Source of the DNA: Lancefieldella parvula
GTDB lineage: Bacteria; Actinomycetota; Coriobacteriia; Coriobacteriales; Atopobiaceae
DNA: 64,000 nucleotides
Assembly (NCBI GenBank): GCA_023300185.1
Contig: CP097092.1
Location: 868,001 to 932,000 of the forward strand
Direction: 5' to 3'
Shown: piece after piece, positions 18,084-26,953 of the stretch
Layout of the letters: the number at the start of each line of letters is the position of its first letter
How positions within the stretch are numbered: position 1 is the first letter of the stretch
Position numbers and translations under genes: made by a program
Notes under the pieces: generated by a model
What the model was told of the DNA's origin: nothing
Databases searched by the model: none
Seen by the model: only the letters and a program-made list of their open reading frames with translations

Positions 18084-18954
18084 ATGGCTGATTCAGGCTT
18101 TCTTACCATTGGTAAAGTAGTCAAGAAATTACAGACTCTCTATCCTGACTTGAGTGTTTCCAAAGTCAGGTATCTGCAGGATGAAGGCTTACTTACTCCT
18201 ACCAGAACTGCTGGTGGCTATCGCCTGTATTCCCAAAAAGATGTTAAGCGACTTGAGACTATTCTGTATCTGCAGAAAAGCCGTTTTATGCCGCTCTCAG
18301 TTATTAGAGAAGAGCTTGATAGGCAAGATAAAAACCCTGAAGCTGAACAACAGGTCCAGGTTCAGTCTGATAAGGCTAGCGTATCCGATGCTCAGGCTAC
18401 ACCTGAAGCTCAAAGTTCTTCTCGCCAGGCTCAACCTCAGCTTGATGGAAAGCAAGTATCTCAGGCAATTCTTGGTGCAACGCACGCTGATGCCATTGTG
18501 GTGCCTGTAGATGACCCTGAGGTTGTTCAAAAATATCACGCTATTGATCGCATTCCAGAGATTGTGGGATGTTCTGTAGGCTTTGTTCGTCAGCTTTCTG
18601 AGGCAGGCGTTATTACCTTAAAGCGCTCTCCTCATGGTAGAGACCTTGTGGACGGCAAAGACCTTAACGCTGATTCGCCTTTGTAGCGAGCTTCGTCACT
18701 TTGGTTTTGAGCCCAAGAACCTGCGTCAATACGTTATGGCTGCAAACCGAGAATCTAGCATGTTTGCCAAGTCACTTGTCGTATATGCTAAAAAAGGCGG
18801 GGGAGTTGAAGTTGACCATACTGACGAGACTCGTCAGAAGTTTATGGCTGCTCTGACCCGCATGTTAGGCCTTACCAATGCGGTTAGAAATGAACTTATC
18901 ACTAAATTAGTTCGTGAATCTTTTAAGGATATGCATCTTAGACGAGTAATCTAG
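18084..18954 (+). pseudogene. MerR-family regulator next to the FHA gene, frameshifted
   Basis: Transcription regulator with an N-terminal MerR winged helix (LTIGKVVKKLQ, VRYLQDEGLL, YRLYSQKDVKRLE), a Gln/Ser-rich linker near residues 85-120, and a C-terminal domain with a second helix-turn-helix-like segment, as in mycobacterial Rv1828. The frame breaks at about 18666 (CTT, extra A, ACG), giving a stop at 18686. The +1 frame continues TLIRLCSELRHFGFEPKNLR to 18954. Removing one base restores about 289 residues. Probably co-transcribed with the FHA gene 18 bases upstream. Confidence 0.85.
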
Positions 18955-19000
18955 GTATATATAACTATTCATTGATTTTGATTTTGAATGTGAGGACATT

Positions 19001-19534
19001 GTGTCTACGTATGATTATGAGAGTCATATCATTAGCATTCCTGATTATCCAGAGCCAGGCGTTATCTTTAAAGATGTAACTCCACTTTTTAAAGATCCTG
19101 AGTGCTTCCACGCAGTTGTTGATGACATTGCAGAGCACTTTGCTGATGCAGGAATCACTAAGGTTATTGGTGCTGAGGCTCGTGGTTTTCTTGTTGGAAC
19201 CCCTGTAGCCTACAAACTGGGCGCAGGCTTTGTTCCTGCTCGTAAGCCAGGCAAGCTGCCTCGTGAGGTCTACGCACAGGCTTATGACCTTGAGTACGGT
19301 ACCAGCGAGCTTCAGATTCACACCGATGCTCTTACCCCAGACGACGTTGTTCTTATTGCTGATGACCTGGTTGCTACTGGCGGTACCTGCGTTGCTTGTG
19401 CTCAGCTTGCCGAGAAGGCCGGTGCAAAAGTGGCTGGCTTTGCATTTGCTCTTGAGCTTTGCTACCTCCACCCAAGAGAGATTATTGGCAAGTGCTTTGA
19501 CCAAGAGGTCTACACACTTATTAAGGTTCAATAA
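19001..19534 (+). CDS. apt: Adenine phosphoribosyltransferase
   Basis: Cytosolic purine-salvage enzyme converting adenine and PRPP to AMP. The 177-residue length fits. The PRPP-binding motif is VVLIADDLVATGGT, and GAEARGFLVGTPVAYKLGAG plus FVPARKPGKLP are the expected substrate loops. It starts at GTG 19001 after TGAGGA. It is followed by a hairpin and a long leader region for the next gene, so it probably ends its transcript. Confidence 0.95.
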   Translation: MSTYDYESHIISIPDYPEPGVIFKDVTPLFKDPECFHAVVDDIAEHFADAGITKVIGAEARGFLVGTPVAYKLGAGFVPARKPGKLPREVYAQAYDLEYGTSELQIHTDALTPDDVVLIADDLVATGGTCVACAQLAEKAGAKVAGFAFALELCYLHPREIIGKCFDQEVYTLIKVQ

Positions 19535-19584
19535 GCCTCGCCGTTTATATCCCTTACATCAGACCTTCTTTAGCTGATAATTTT

Positions 19585-19616
19585 GGCTGACAAGACTACG
19601 TGCTTGTCAGCCATTT
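19585..19616 (+). terminator. Terminator of apt
   Basis: GGCTGACAAG (19585-19594) pairs perfectly with CTTGTCAGCC (19603-19612), loop of eight. The following T tract is weak (ATTTGTC). Confidence 0.7.
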
Positions 19617-19805
19617 GTCTTATTTACCTAAAGAATTTGTTAATCAACGTAAACTTGTTTGCAATACATAGAATTTCTCCATAATTGCAGGTCAAAGATA
19701 AATTTATGCAATGATATTTACCTATTCCACATCAAATAGCTGCATAAATAATCTTTGAAGTTTGTATGAGATGACATTTTCGGGGTAAACTATTCAAATA
19801 CTCGA

Positions 19806-19942
19806 TAGGGTAGCTTCCTGTTTACACGGGTTTCTCGCCAAGAAATCGGCGAGTTGACTTTGATTTTTTATCAAATGAGCTATCCTAGATGGCAAAGCAA
19901 AGCAACACGTTGCCCAATTGATTTCGTGCTTTGCGGAAGGAG
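19806..19942 (+). ncRNA. Structured 5' leader RNA of the NlpC/P60 gene
   Basis: Four stems fit one junction. P1 pairs 19807-19815 (AGGGTAGCT) with 19878-19886 (AGCTATCCT) through one G-U pair. Hairpin A is CCTGT/ACGGG at 19817-19830, hairpin B is CTCGCC/GGCGAG at 19834-19853, and hairpin C is TTTGAT/ATCAAA at 19859-19875. A second element pairs GCAAAGCA (near 19892-19899) with TGCTTTGC (19927-19934), right against the GGAAGGAG ribosome site. This looks like a riboswitch or protein-responsive leader. Cyclic-di-AMP (ydaO) riboswitches often precede such hydrolases in actinobacteria, but the conserved ydaO core is not apparent, so the class is left open. The rest of the gap after apt is AT-rich with nothing else recognised. 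Confidence 0.55.
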
Positions 19943-19947
19943 CTTAT

Positions 19948-21126
19948 ATGTCACAGCGCCGATCTTTCACAAGACGAGACGCTCTCTTATTTGCAGGTCT
20001 TGGTGTAGCTGCTACGCTGCTTACCCCAGCCAGGCTATTCGCAGACCCACAAAGCGATCTTGAGGCCGCATCTGCCCAGCTAGACTCACTTGGTGCAGCT
20101 CTTGCAGAGGCCATGGATAACCTTAACGAGAAAACCTATGCACTTGACGCCACCAACAACAAGATTGGTGAGGTTCAGGAGCAGATTGCAGAGACTACAG
20201 ACCAGCTCAACAAGCAGCGTCTTGTCCTTTCTGCAGCTATGAAGAGTGCCTATAAGGCAGGTCCACAGGAGACTTTGGACTTCCTCCTTGGAGCATCTAG
20301 CCCAGAGGACTTTGTCAGCCGTGTCTACTATATGGACCGCACCAGCAAGCAGGAGGCTGACTCCATCAATACCGTCAAGGCTCTTGGCGATCAGCTTCAG
20401 GCTCAGCAGCTTGAGCTTCAGGCTGAGCAGGAGAATCTCCAGGCTCAGGTCGCTGAGATGAAGACAACTGCAGATGGCCTTCAGAGCCAGGTTGCAGAGG
20501 CTAAGGCTTACTATGACTCCCTTGATGCTGAGGTAAAAGCTCAGCTTGCTGCTCAGGAGGCTGCATCAGCTAACAACAACGTTGCATATGCAATTGAGAC
20601 TGTTACCCGTGAGACTCCTTCTACCAGCTCAGAGTCTAACGATAGCTCCTCTAACGATTCCAGTTCTAGCTCTTCAAGTTCCAGCTCATCAAGCTCCTCT
20701 AGCTCTAGCAGCTCCAGTAGCAGTTCTAACTCTGGTGGTGGGTCATCATACTCCGGCGGTGGCGGTGGCTACCCAGCTGCAGGCGGTGGCGTTGCTACAG
20801 CTTATGCTTGCATTGGCTATCCATACGTTTGGGGCGGAGCTTCTCCTGCTTCCGGCTTTGACTGTGGTGGCTTGATTTACTACTGCTTCCTCGGCTATCG
20901 TGCAGGTACCGCTGGAACCATTGGTCGTGCTATTCGCGCTGCTGGTAACTGGCATGATTCCCTAGACGAACTTAACTATGGCGATATCGTTTTCACACGT
21001 CCTGGTTATGAGCATGTTGGAATTTACATTGGCGGCGGCCGCATGATTCATGCAGCTAACGAGTCCGTCGGTGTTATCGAGGGTCCAGTGTATGCTTGCT
21101 ATGGTGGAGGACCATTCTCTGGCTAA
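19948..21126 (+). CDS. Secreted NlpC/P60 peptidoglycan hydrolase with coiled-coil domain
   Basis: A 392-residue exported cell-wall hydrolase of the PcsB/RipA type, predicted gamma-D-glutamyl-diamino acid endopeptidase. Order: a signal peptide with twin arginines (SFTRRDALLFAGLG, possibly Tat), a long Ala/Gln/Glu coiled coil (about residues 35-205) like PcsB, a Ser-rich linker (20621-20740), a Gly/Ser stretch, then the NlpC/P60 domain with catalytic Cys306 in GFDCGG and His356 in HVGIYIGG. Start at ATG 19948 after GGAAGGAG; an upstream in-frame codon at 19918 lies in the leader structure. The coiled coil suggests control by FtsEX or similar, an inference from PcsB. Confidence 0.88.
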   Translation: MSQRRSFTRRDALLFAGLGVAATLLTPARLFADPQSDLEAASAQLDSLGAALAEAMDNLNEKTYALDATNNKIGEVQEQIAETTDQLNKQRLVLSAAMKSAYKAGPQETLDFLLGASSPEDFVSRVYYMDRTSKQEADSINTVKALGDQLQAQQLELQAEQENLQAQVAEMKTTADGLQSQVAEAKAYYDSLDAEVKAQLAAQEAASANNNVAYAIETVTRETPSTSSESNDSSSNDSSSSSSSSSSSSSSSSSSSSSSSNSGGGSSYSGGGGGYPAAGGGVATAYACIGYPYVWGGASPASGFDCGGLIYYCFLGYRAGTAGTIGRAIRAAGNWHDSLDELNYGDIVFTRPGYEHVGIYIGGGRMIHAANESVGVIEGPVYACYGGGPFSG

Positions 21127-21187
21127 CCAATAGCCAAACGCACGTCCTCTGCTTTGTACAATTTCTCGTACAAACTTTTAACTATAC

Positions 21188-21232
21188 GCACGTAAAGTCG
21201 TACAATATTCAAGTACGCTTTACGTGCTTTTT
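21188..21232 (+). terminator. Terminator or attenuator between NlpC/P60 and ClC genes
   Basis: GCACGTAAAG (21188-21197) pairs with CTTTACGTGC (21218-21227), and an inner CGTAC/GTACG stem extends it past a one-base bulge. TTTTT follows at 21228-21232. Only 27 bases separate it from the ClC start. Confidence 0.88.
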
Positions 21233-21259
21233 ATTAACCAAAAACTGCTAGGGGAGATT

Positions 21260-22847
21260 GTGGCGTTTCATCTCAAACATAAGACAAACGTTATTGAGCG
21301 TCACTTTTCTCGAAGGTTTCAGGTAGCTCTCATTGGAGAAGGCCTGCTTGTTGGCTTAATGGGTGGCGGCGTTGTTACTCTTTACCGCCTTTGTCTCTCA
21401 TTTGCAGAAGCGCAAATGCGCTCCATTACCCAATCAATCGCAGGTAATTGGCCTTATATGGCTCTCTGGTTTGGCATTCTGTTTCATTCTTATGGTGGCT
21501 GTTTGCCTGCTCATGAAGTTTGAACCCTACACTGCCGGCTCTGGAATCCCTCAGACCAACGCTGAGGTCATGGGATCTGCCGACATGCCTTGGTATCGAG
21601 TTCTTCCCGTTAAGTTCATTCAAGGCGTTCTGGTTGCCTTTGGTGGCCTCTCTATGGGTCGAGAAGGTCCATCAGTTCAGCTAGGCGCTGTTTCCGGCAA
21701 AGCAGTATCTAAGTTGCTCAAACGCAAAAGGGGAGAAGAACGTCTTCTAGTTACCTGCGGCGCTGCTGCAGGAATGTCTGCCGCCTTCCACGCGCCTCTT
21801 ACGGGCACACTCTTTGCTATCGAAGAGATCCAGAAAGAGTTTCATGCTCCACTGATTATCTCGGCAATGACCGCTTCAGTGGGTGCCGATTTTCTCGTTT
21901 CTAACGTCCTTGGTATGAAGCCTGTTCTTCAGCTTCCGTACGTGGCACCACTGCCACACGTTGACTATGCTTTTGTGCTTTTTGTAGGTGTTACCTGCGG
22001 TTTATTGGGCGCACTCCACAATAAGGGAATGTTCTTTGCCCAGGGACTCTACAAAAAGATAACTAAGTTTGCGCCTTTCTCGAGGCTCATTATTCCATTC
22101 ATGCTAGCTGGAATTATGGCTTTTACCTGGCCAGATCTTCTTTGTGGTGGCGACGCCATTATCGAGAAAATCAAAGAGCCGGCAACGCTCACTGAACTCA
22201 TGGTTATAGCGCTTTTGCTGGGCAAATACTTCTTTACCACAACATGTTTTGCTGCTGGAACGCCTGGCGGAACTCTCTTTCCAATGGTTGTTATGGGAAC
22301 ACTTGTTGGAACACTGTTTGCCCTGGTAGCAACCCATGTTTTTGGCATACCTATGGCATATGCACCAAACTTTATTGCCATGGGTGTTGCAGGCATTTTT
22401 GCCGGAGCGGTAAGAGCGCCCGTCACCGGAGTAGTGCTCATATTTGAGCTCACAGGCTCTCTTGAGGCTCTTATGGCCATGTCAGCAGTTGCAATCGTGT
22501 CCTACGTAACCGCAAACATCCTGCGTGTTGACCCATTCTACGAGCACTTACTTGCAGAATTCTTGGCTTCTCAGCAAGGGGAGTCTAAACCAACACTTGA
22601 TTCTGGCGAGAAAATCCTTCATGAGTTCACCATTGGCCAAGGAAGTCCCGTTGAGGGCAAATTGCTCCAAGATATCCCATGGCCTGACAAAGTGAGGGTT
22701 GTAACTATTGATCGTGCGGGCTTGGAGATTATTCCAACCGGTCAAACTGAACTGATGGCGCTCGATAAGATTCTTGTCATTTATGATGAGATGTACGAAA
22801 GCGATGTCATGATTAAATTAAATGTCATGACCGACTCATCGGTATAG
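21260..22847 (+). pseudogene. ClC-family chloride channel/transporter with TrkA-C domain, frameshifted
   Basis: Polytopic membrane protein of the ClC family. Start at GTG 21260, after GGGGAG. Ion-pathway signatures are intact: GSGIPQ, GREGPSVQLG with the gating Glu (antiporter-like), the IEEI motif, and GTPGGTLFPM. The C-terminus (after about 22610) is a RCK_C/TrkA-C ligand-binding domain. The frame breaks at about 21485: TTT is followed by an extra C, giving a stop at 21523, while the next frame continues ILMVAVCLLMKFEPYTAGSG. Removing one base yields a complete protein of about 528 residues. Confidence 0.88.
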
Positions 22848-22879
22848 CACTCATCGATGAAACGCATCGTCATACAGTA

Positions 22880-22908
22880 AAGGAGAGGGGCTCAAAATCC
22901 TTCTCCTT
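22880..22908 (+). terminator. Weak terminator of the ClC gene
   Basis: AAGGAGA (22880-22886) pairs with TCTCCTT (22902-22908) around a 15-base loop, 33 bases after the stop. The following ATTCTT is a poor T tract. Confidence 0.5.
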
Positions 22909-23491
22909 ATTCTTCAATTCATTAGTTTACATAATATCGATTATCAGACTTTTACATACTATTATATAAATAGTATCGACTGCAATAGTATACAGAGCTT
23001 CAATCACATTATTATTACCCAGAAAATGAGCCTCTGAGAGCCTTTCTAAGCTACGATATTAATTACTTATGAGTAATTACACCTACAGCTCTATAAACTA
23101 TATTTAATGACATGATAAATTTGATGATTATTCAATTTGATAAGTTGGCGACAATACTGAATCTTTTATTTATAAAATAGCTTTCTTGGTACCTCTCTAA
23201 AACTAATTTTTAGGGCTGAACGTATTTTTATAGTTATACATATTGATAAATCATCTTGAAATAACTTAATCACAGAGCTTTATATATTCAATGTATTGAT
23301 GGCTACAAAATTACACTGTCTTATGCTTCATCGTATGATTTTAACCTTTTACTCCCCTTTTATAAAAAATAAGCAATCTACCTGCATAAATACAATAAAT
23401 ATGCAGGTAGATTAGGTAAAAATCCTTCTATACAGTCAAACGATATATAATAATTGTACATCCGAAAATCACGGTCTTAAGGAAACATACT
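22909..23491. other. AT-rich intergenic region without recognisable genes
   Basis: About 580 bases of very AT-rich sequence between the ClC gene and the methyltransferase cluster. No open frame with a ribosome site was found, and the longest start-to-stop stretches seen are under 30 codons. It contains a small palindrome around TACTAT-N7-ATAGTA (near 22957), the 13-bp inverted repeat at 23375-23413, and a TATAAT at 23446-23451 that may be the -10 for the next gene. It probably marks the edge of an acquired segment. Confidence 0.6.
23375..23413. promoter_or_regulatory. Perfect 13-bp inverted repeat upstream of methyltransferase
   Basis: AATCTACCTGCAT (23375-23387) and ATGCAGGTAGATT (23401-23413) are exact reverse complements with a 13-base AT spacer. 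No T tract follows, so a terminator is unlikely. It ends 78 bases before the methyltransferase ATG and 33 before TATAAT. The same GCAGGTAG core recurs near ohyA and before rny, which favours a protein-binding site. Confidence 0.55.
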
Positions 23492-24253
23492 ATGGAAAAA
23501 CAAGCACTTCTCGCCCAATGGCTTCATGAACAAGAAATTGCTCATATCAAGGGATGGGATTTCTCCCATATTAGGAACAGATATAAAGAAGAGGATGATC
23601 TTCCATGGGACTTTGGAAGTATCATCAAATCCTATCTACACGATACTGATTATCTATTAGATATGGAAACGGGTGGTGGAGAATTTCTTTTGTCTTTTCT
23701 CACCAATCCTAAACAGACTGCAGCAATTGAAGGTTATGCTCCAAACATCAAACTGTGTGAAGAGAGACTCCTTCCTTTAGGGATAGACTTTAAGGCAGCT
23801 GACGGAGGAGATGAGCTTCCGTTTGAAGATGATTACTTTGATCTTGTTACCAACAGACACGGTAAATACAACATACAAGAACTAAAAAGAATTCTTAAAA
23901 GTGGGGGTATGTTTCTTACGCAACAGGTTGGCGCTGAGAATGACAGGGACCTGGTAGAGCTTCTACTAGGAGATATCGAGCTTCCCTTTCCTAAAGCTTA
24001 TTTAAGTATTGCCAGACAAGAATTAATAAATAATGGATTTGACATTATTGAGGAAGCTGAAGCCTATAGGCCAATAGAATTTTATGATGTAGGTGCTCTT
24101 GTTTGGTTTGCAAGAATCATTGACTGGGAATTCCCATACTTTGAAGTCAAAAAATACCAAGAGAACCTCTTTAAAGCTCAGAAAATTATTGAGCAAGATG
24201 GCGTAATCAAGGGAAAAATTCATCGATACTACTTTGTGGCGAGGAAAAAGTAA
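23492..24253 (+). CDS. SAM-dependent methyltransferase
   Basis: A 253-residue class I methyltransferase. Motif I is LLDMETGGGEFLLS at 55-68, then LPFEDDYFDLVTNRH and an LKRILKSGGMFLTQQV strand. The closing residues IKGKIHRYYFVARK resemble Firmicutes enzymes annotated only as methyltransferase. AT-rich codon use contrasts with the upstream ClC gene. First gene of the low-GC cluster 23492-27622, preceded by the 13-bp inverted repeat. The substrate is unknown. Confidence 0.8.
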   Translation: MEKQALLAQWLHEQEIAHIKGWDFSHIRNRYKEEDDLPWDFGSIIKSYLHDTDYLLDMETGGGEFLLSFLTNPKQTAAIEGYAPNIKLCEERLLPLGIDFKAADGGDELPFEDDYFDLVTNRHGKYNIQELKRILKSGGMFLTQQVGAENDRDLVELLLGDIELPFPKAYLSIARQELINNGFDIIEEAEAYRPIEFYDVGALVWFARIIDWEFPYFEVKKYQENLFKAQKIIEQDGVIKGKIHRYYFVARKK

Positions 24254-24375
24254 TATATCAACGCAATTGACACTATGATTCCAATTAGAGACAGTATTGA
24301 TTTGTTCTTCTCGACGTATTTAGAAGATGGGCTACAAAAAAAGTATCAGGCAACTATAGATTTTCGGAGACAACC

Positions 24376-24759
24376 ATGAGAATTGAACATATCGCATTGT
24401 ATGTAAACGATATAGAGGGTGCCCAACAGTTTTTTGTGAAGTACTTTGGGGCAACATCTAACGACGGCTATCATAATCCTCAAACGGATTTTCGCTCATA
24501 CTTCCTTTCCTTCGATAAAGGCGCACGACTTGAAATCATGAACAAACCTAACATGTCAGATTTACCAAAAGCGATCAACCGCACGGGATACGCTCATATT
24601 GCATTTAGTATCGGAAGTAAAGAAAAGGTAGATACCCTCACTGCGGAGTTGAAAGCAGACGGCTATGAAGTCATCAGCGGACCAAGAACAACTGGAGATG
24701 GCTATTATGAAAGTTGCATTATTGCCCTTGAAGACAATCAAATTGAAATTACGGTTTAA
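24376..24759 (+). CDS. VOC-superfamily (glyoxalase-like) protein
   Basis: A 127-residue single-domain protein of the vicinal oxygen chelate fold: an N-terminal [20 protein letters not shown] strand-helix, a [11 protein letters not shown] repeat, and a C-terminal DNQIEITV strand with a metal-ligand Glu. His5 and the Glu pattern fit a metal site. Members include glyoxalase I, dioxygenases and antibiotic-resistance proteins such as fosfomycin or bleomycin resistance. Nothing here identifies the substrate. It lies between two methyltransferases in the acquired low-GC cluster. Confidence 0.8.
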   Translation: MRIEHIALYVNDIEGAQQFFVKYFGATSNDGYHNPQTDFRSYFLSFDKGARLEIMNKPNMSDLPKAINRTGYAHIAFSIGSKEKVDTLTAELKADGYEVISGPRTTGDGYYESCIIALEDNQIEITV

Positions 24760-24787
24760 CTAAAAATTTGAATGGATAATATCGGAT

Positions 24788-25384
24788 ATGAAGAAAACAA
24801 TTTGGGATTGGTATGCCCCGTTCTATCGCCAATCCATGCTTCCTGATAAAAAAGCATATCAATGGATGTACGATCGTATCTCACACGTTGTAAAAGACAA
24901 AACTGTTCTTGAAATTGCAACTGGACCAGGACTTATAGCAAAACATATTGCCTTTGTAGCAAAGAGCATTACTGCAACAGATTATTCTGCTGATATGATT
25001 AAAGAGGCTCAAAAGGATACATATCCAGAAAACCTCACCTTTGAAATTGCTGATGCTACTTGTCTCCCCTATGCAAATCAGTCTTTTGACGTTGTTGTTA
25101 TTGCAAATGCGCTGCACATCATGGAACACTCGGACAAAGCCTTACAAGAGATAAGACGTGTCTTAAAAAATGGAGGCATGCTAATTGCTCCAAACTTTGT
25201 CAATCATACTGAAGTTAATACGTTCTGGAAATCTTTTCTAAAAATCGTCGGTGTTAGTTTTGAGCACCATTGGACAGAAGATACTTATCCTCAGTATCTT
25301 GAATCACAAGGATGGAAAATAGAATTTTCTAAAACTATTGTAGCTAGGCTCCCTCTATGTTATGTCGAATGCAGTCAAAAATAA
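24788..25384 (+). CDS. SAM-dependent methyltransferase (UbiE-like fold)
   Basis: A 198-residue class I methyltransferase. It begins KKTIWDWYAPFYRQSM, typical of small Methyltransf_11 proteins of Firmicutes. Motif I is VLEIATGPG at 40-48, then ITATDYSADMI, ADATCLPYANQSFDVVV and a RRVLKNGGMLIAPNF strand. It follows the VOC gene by 28 bases, so probably the same transcript. The substrate is unknown. Confidence 0.8.
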   Translation: MKKTIWDWYAPFYRQSMLPDKKAYQWMYDRISHVVKDKTVLEIATGPGLIAKHIAFVAKSITATDYSADMIKEAQKDTYPENLTFEIADATCLPYANQSFDVVVIANALHIMEHSDKALQEIRRVLKNGGMLIAPNFVNHTEVNTFWKSFLKIVGVSFEHHWTEDTYPQYLESQGWKIEFSKTIVARLPLCYVECSQK

Positions 25385-25461
25385 TATAGACCACTTATAA
25401 ATAATGTATTCTTTTAATAAATTGTATCAATCAAATGCATGTTCTCTCAAAAGGATTCACC

Positions 25462-26304
25462 GTGGATGACAAGCTACAGATACAGCCCGGAACAGCACAA
25501 GAAACACTTATTATCCCACTTTATGCCCGAAAGAAATGTGGTGACAAGTTTCCTGAACTCTACGCAGACCCTGCAGCAACAGAAATTTGTAACAGATTAG
25601 ATTATGATTTTTCAGAACTCAATAAGAAATATGACACAACGTTCTATGAATTTGGCGCACTTGAAGGTGCCATGCGACAGCTCGACATGATGTATGAAAT
25701 AAACGATTACCTCAGAAACCATCCAAATGCCTCAATCGTATGTCTTGGGTGTGGACTCGATCTTGACAGCAGGAGATGTGGAAACCAACAAAACAAAATA
25801 TTCAATGTGGACTTTCCAGATGTTATTGCCATGCGAGAAGAACTGGCAGGCACAAATCCAAGAGAAACCAACATTGTCTCCGACTTGACGGACCTCTCTT
25901 GGATGGATCAAGTTGATGCACGCAATGGCGCTGTTTTTTACGCAGCAGGCGTCTTTCACTATTTAAAAAAAGAAAACGTCAAAGCTATTGTCTTAAAAAT
26001 GACTGAACTTTTTCCTGGATGTAGACTCGTCTTTGATACGGTTGGAACTTTAGGCTACAAACTCATGATGAGAGTCATCCTAAAAAAGCATGGAATGAAT
26101 AATTTTGGCAATCTGTTTTACACCAATAATTCAGTAAAAGATCTCTCCTCCTGGTCAGATAAGATTTCCGTTTCATCCAAAGGATACATGCTGGGTTATT
26201 ACGATATGAAATTACCAAGTATCAAAGGTATTCATCGTCTTCTGGCAAACATCGGAGACAATATAATGCACATGCAGATTGTTAAGATAGAATTGCTGTA
26301 TTAA
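25462..26304 (+). CDS. Class I O-methyltransferase, leucine carboxyl methyltransferase (LCM/Tcm-like) family
   Basis: A 280-residue methyltransferase. IVCLGCGLDLDSRR is the SAM motif characteristic of the LCM/Ppm1-TcmP family, followed by FNVDFPDVI (acidic residue) and VFYAAGVFHYLKKE. Such proteins methylate carboxyl or hydroxyl groups of small molecules, often in secondary metabolism. GTG 25462 is preferred because AAAGGA lies six bases upstream; an ATG at 25435 is in frame but has no ribosome site. AT-rich, part of the acquired cluster. Confidence 0.78.
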   Translation: MDDKLQIQPGTAQETLIIPLYARKKCGDKFPELYADPAATEICNRLDYDFSELNKKYDTTFYEFGALEGAMRQLDMMYEINDYLRNHPNASIVCLGCGLDLDSRRCGNQQNKIFNVDFPDVIAMREELAGTNPRETNIVSDLTDLSWMDQVDARNGAVFYAAGVFHYLKKENVKAIVLKMTELFPGCRLVFDTVGTLGYKLMMRVILKKHGMNNFGNLFYTNNSVKDLSSWSDKISVSSKGYMLGYYDMKLPSIKGIHRLLANIGDNIMHMQIVKIELLY

Positions 26305-26339
26305 AAGTACTAAAAAGCTTAACAGGCTCAGGGAGTTAC

Positions 26340-26867
26340 ATGAATATTGCCCTTATAAAACCAAGCGAGAAAACCAAAGCACAGCTCTTTGACATGCTTG
26401 AAGAATGGACACAAGACATCGAGGCAAACCATACAAACTCTTCTCCACGAAGAATATTTCTGTATGACTATCATAATTTCGAACAGTATCTAGGTTTCTT
26501 AGAAACCAAAGAAAAAACCTCAGACGGAAGAGTTCCTAGTACGACCCTCTTTTGTTTTGACTTTGACAGAAATATCTTTGTTGGCGCAGTTGATATCCGT
26601 CATTATCTTAATGATGGTCTTCTTTTAAGTGGTGGACACATCGGTGATGGAATTCGACCAAGTGAGCGAAGAAAAGGATATGCAACAGCAATGATTGCGC
26701 TGGCGCTCAAAGAATGTAAGAAACTTGGTATTGAGCGTGTTCTCATGTGCTGTCGTAAAGATAATATCGGCTCAGCAAAGTCTATTATCAATAACGGAGG
26801 AATACTCGAAAACGAAGTTCTTGACGAGGACAATGTGCTTACGCAAAGATATTGGATTGACCTTTAA
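26340..26867 (+). CDS. GNAT-family N-acetyltransferase
   Basis: A 175-residue acetyl-CoA-dependent acyltransferase. The pyrophosphate-binding loop is RPSERRKGYATAM, with Arg110-Arg111-x-Gly113-x-Ala115, followed by an IERVLMCCRKDNIGSAKSI helix and NGGILENEV, the usual GNAT C-terminal pattern. The substrate could be an amino group of a drug, a metabolite or a protein. It lies 35 bases after the LCM-like gene and shares its low GC. Confidence 0.82.
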   Translation: MNIALIKPSEKTKAQLFDMLEEWTQDIEANHTNSSPRRIFLYDYHNFEQYLGFLETKEKTSDGRVPSTTLFCFDFDRNIFVGAVDIRHYLNDGLLLSGGHIGDGIRPSERRKGYATAMIALALKECKKLGIERVLMCCRKDNIGSAKSIINNGGILENEVLDEDNVLTQRYWIDL

Positions 26868-26953
26868 TAGTTCTTCTCATTTATCTACGAGGCTTGATAT
26901 ACGTTGAAAAAGGATATATATTCATATTTCCACATGAGACGAAGGAGAGCCTA

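Noticed and set aside
19806..19942. Assignment of the NlpC/P60 leader as a ydaO (c-di-AMP) riboswitch
   Set aside because: Genomic context fits, but the conserved ydaO core sequences were not found, so only a structured leader is claimed.
20621..20740. Serine-codon tract resembling a tandem repeat or contingency locus
   Set aside because: It is an irregular mix of AGC/TCC/TCA/AGT codons encoding a linker, not a pure short repeat that would slip.
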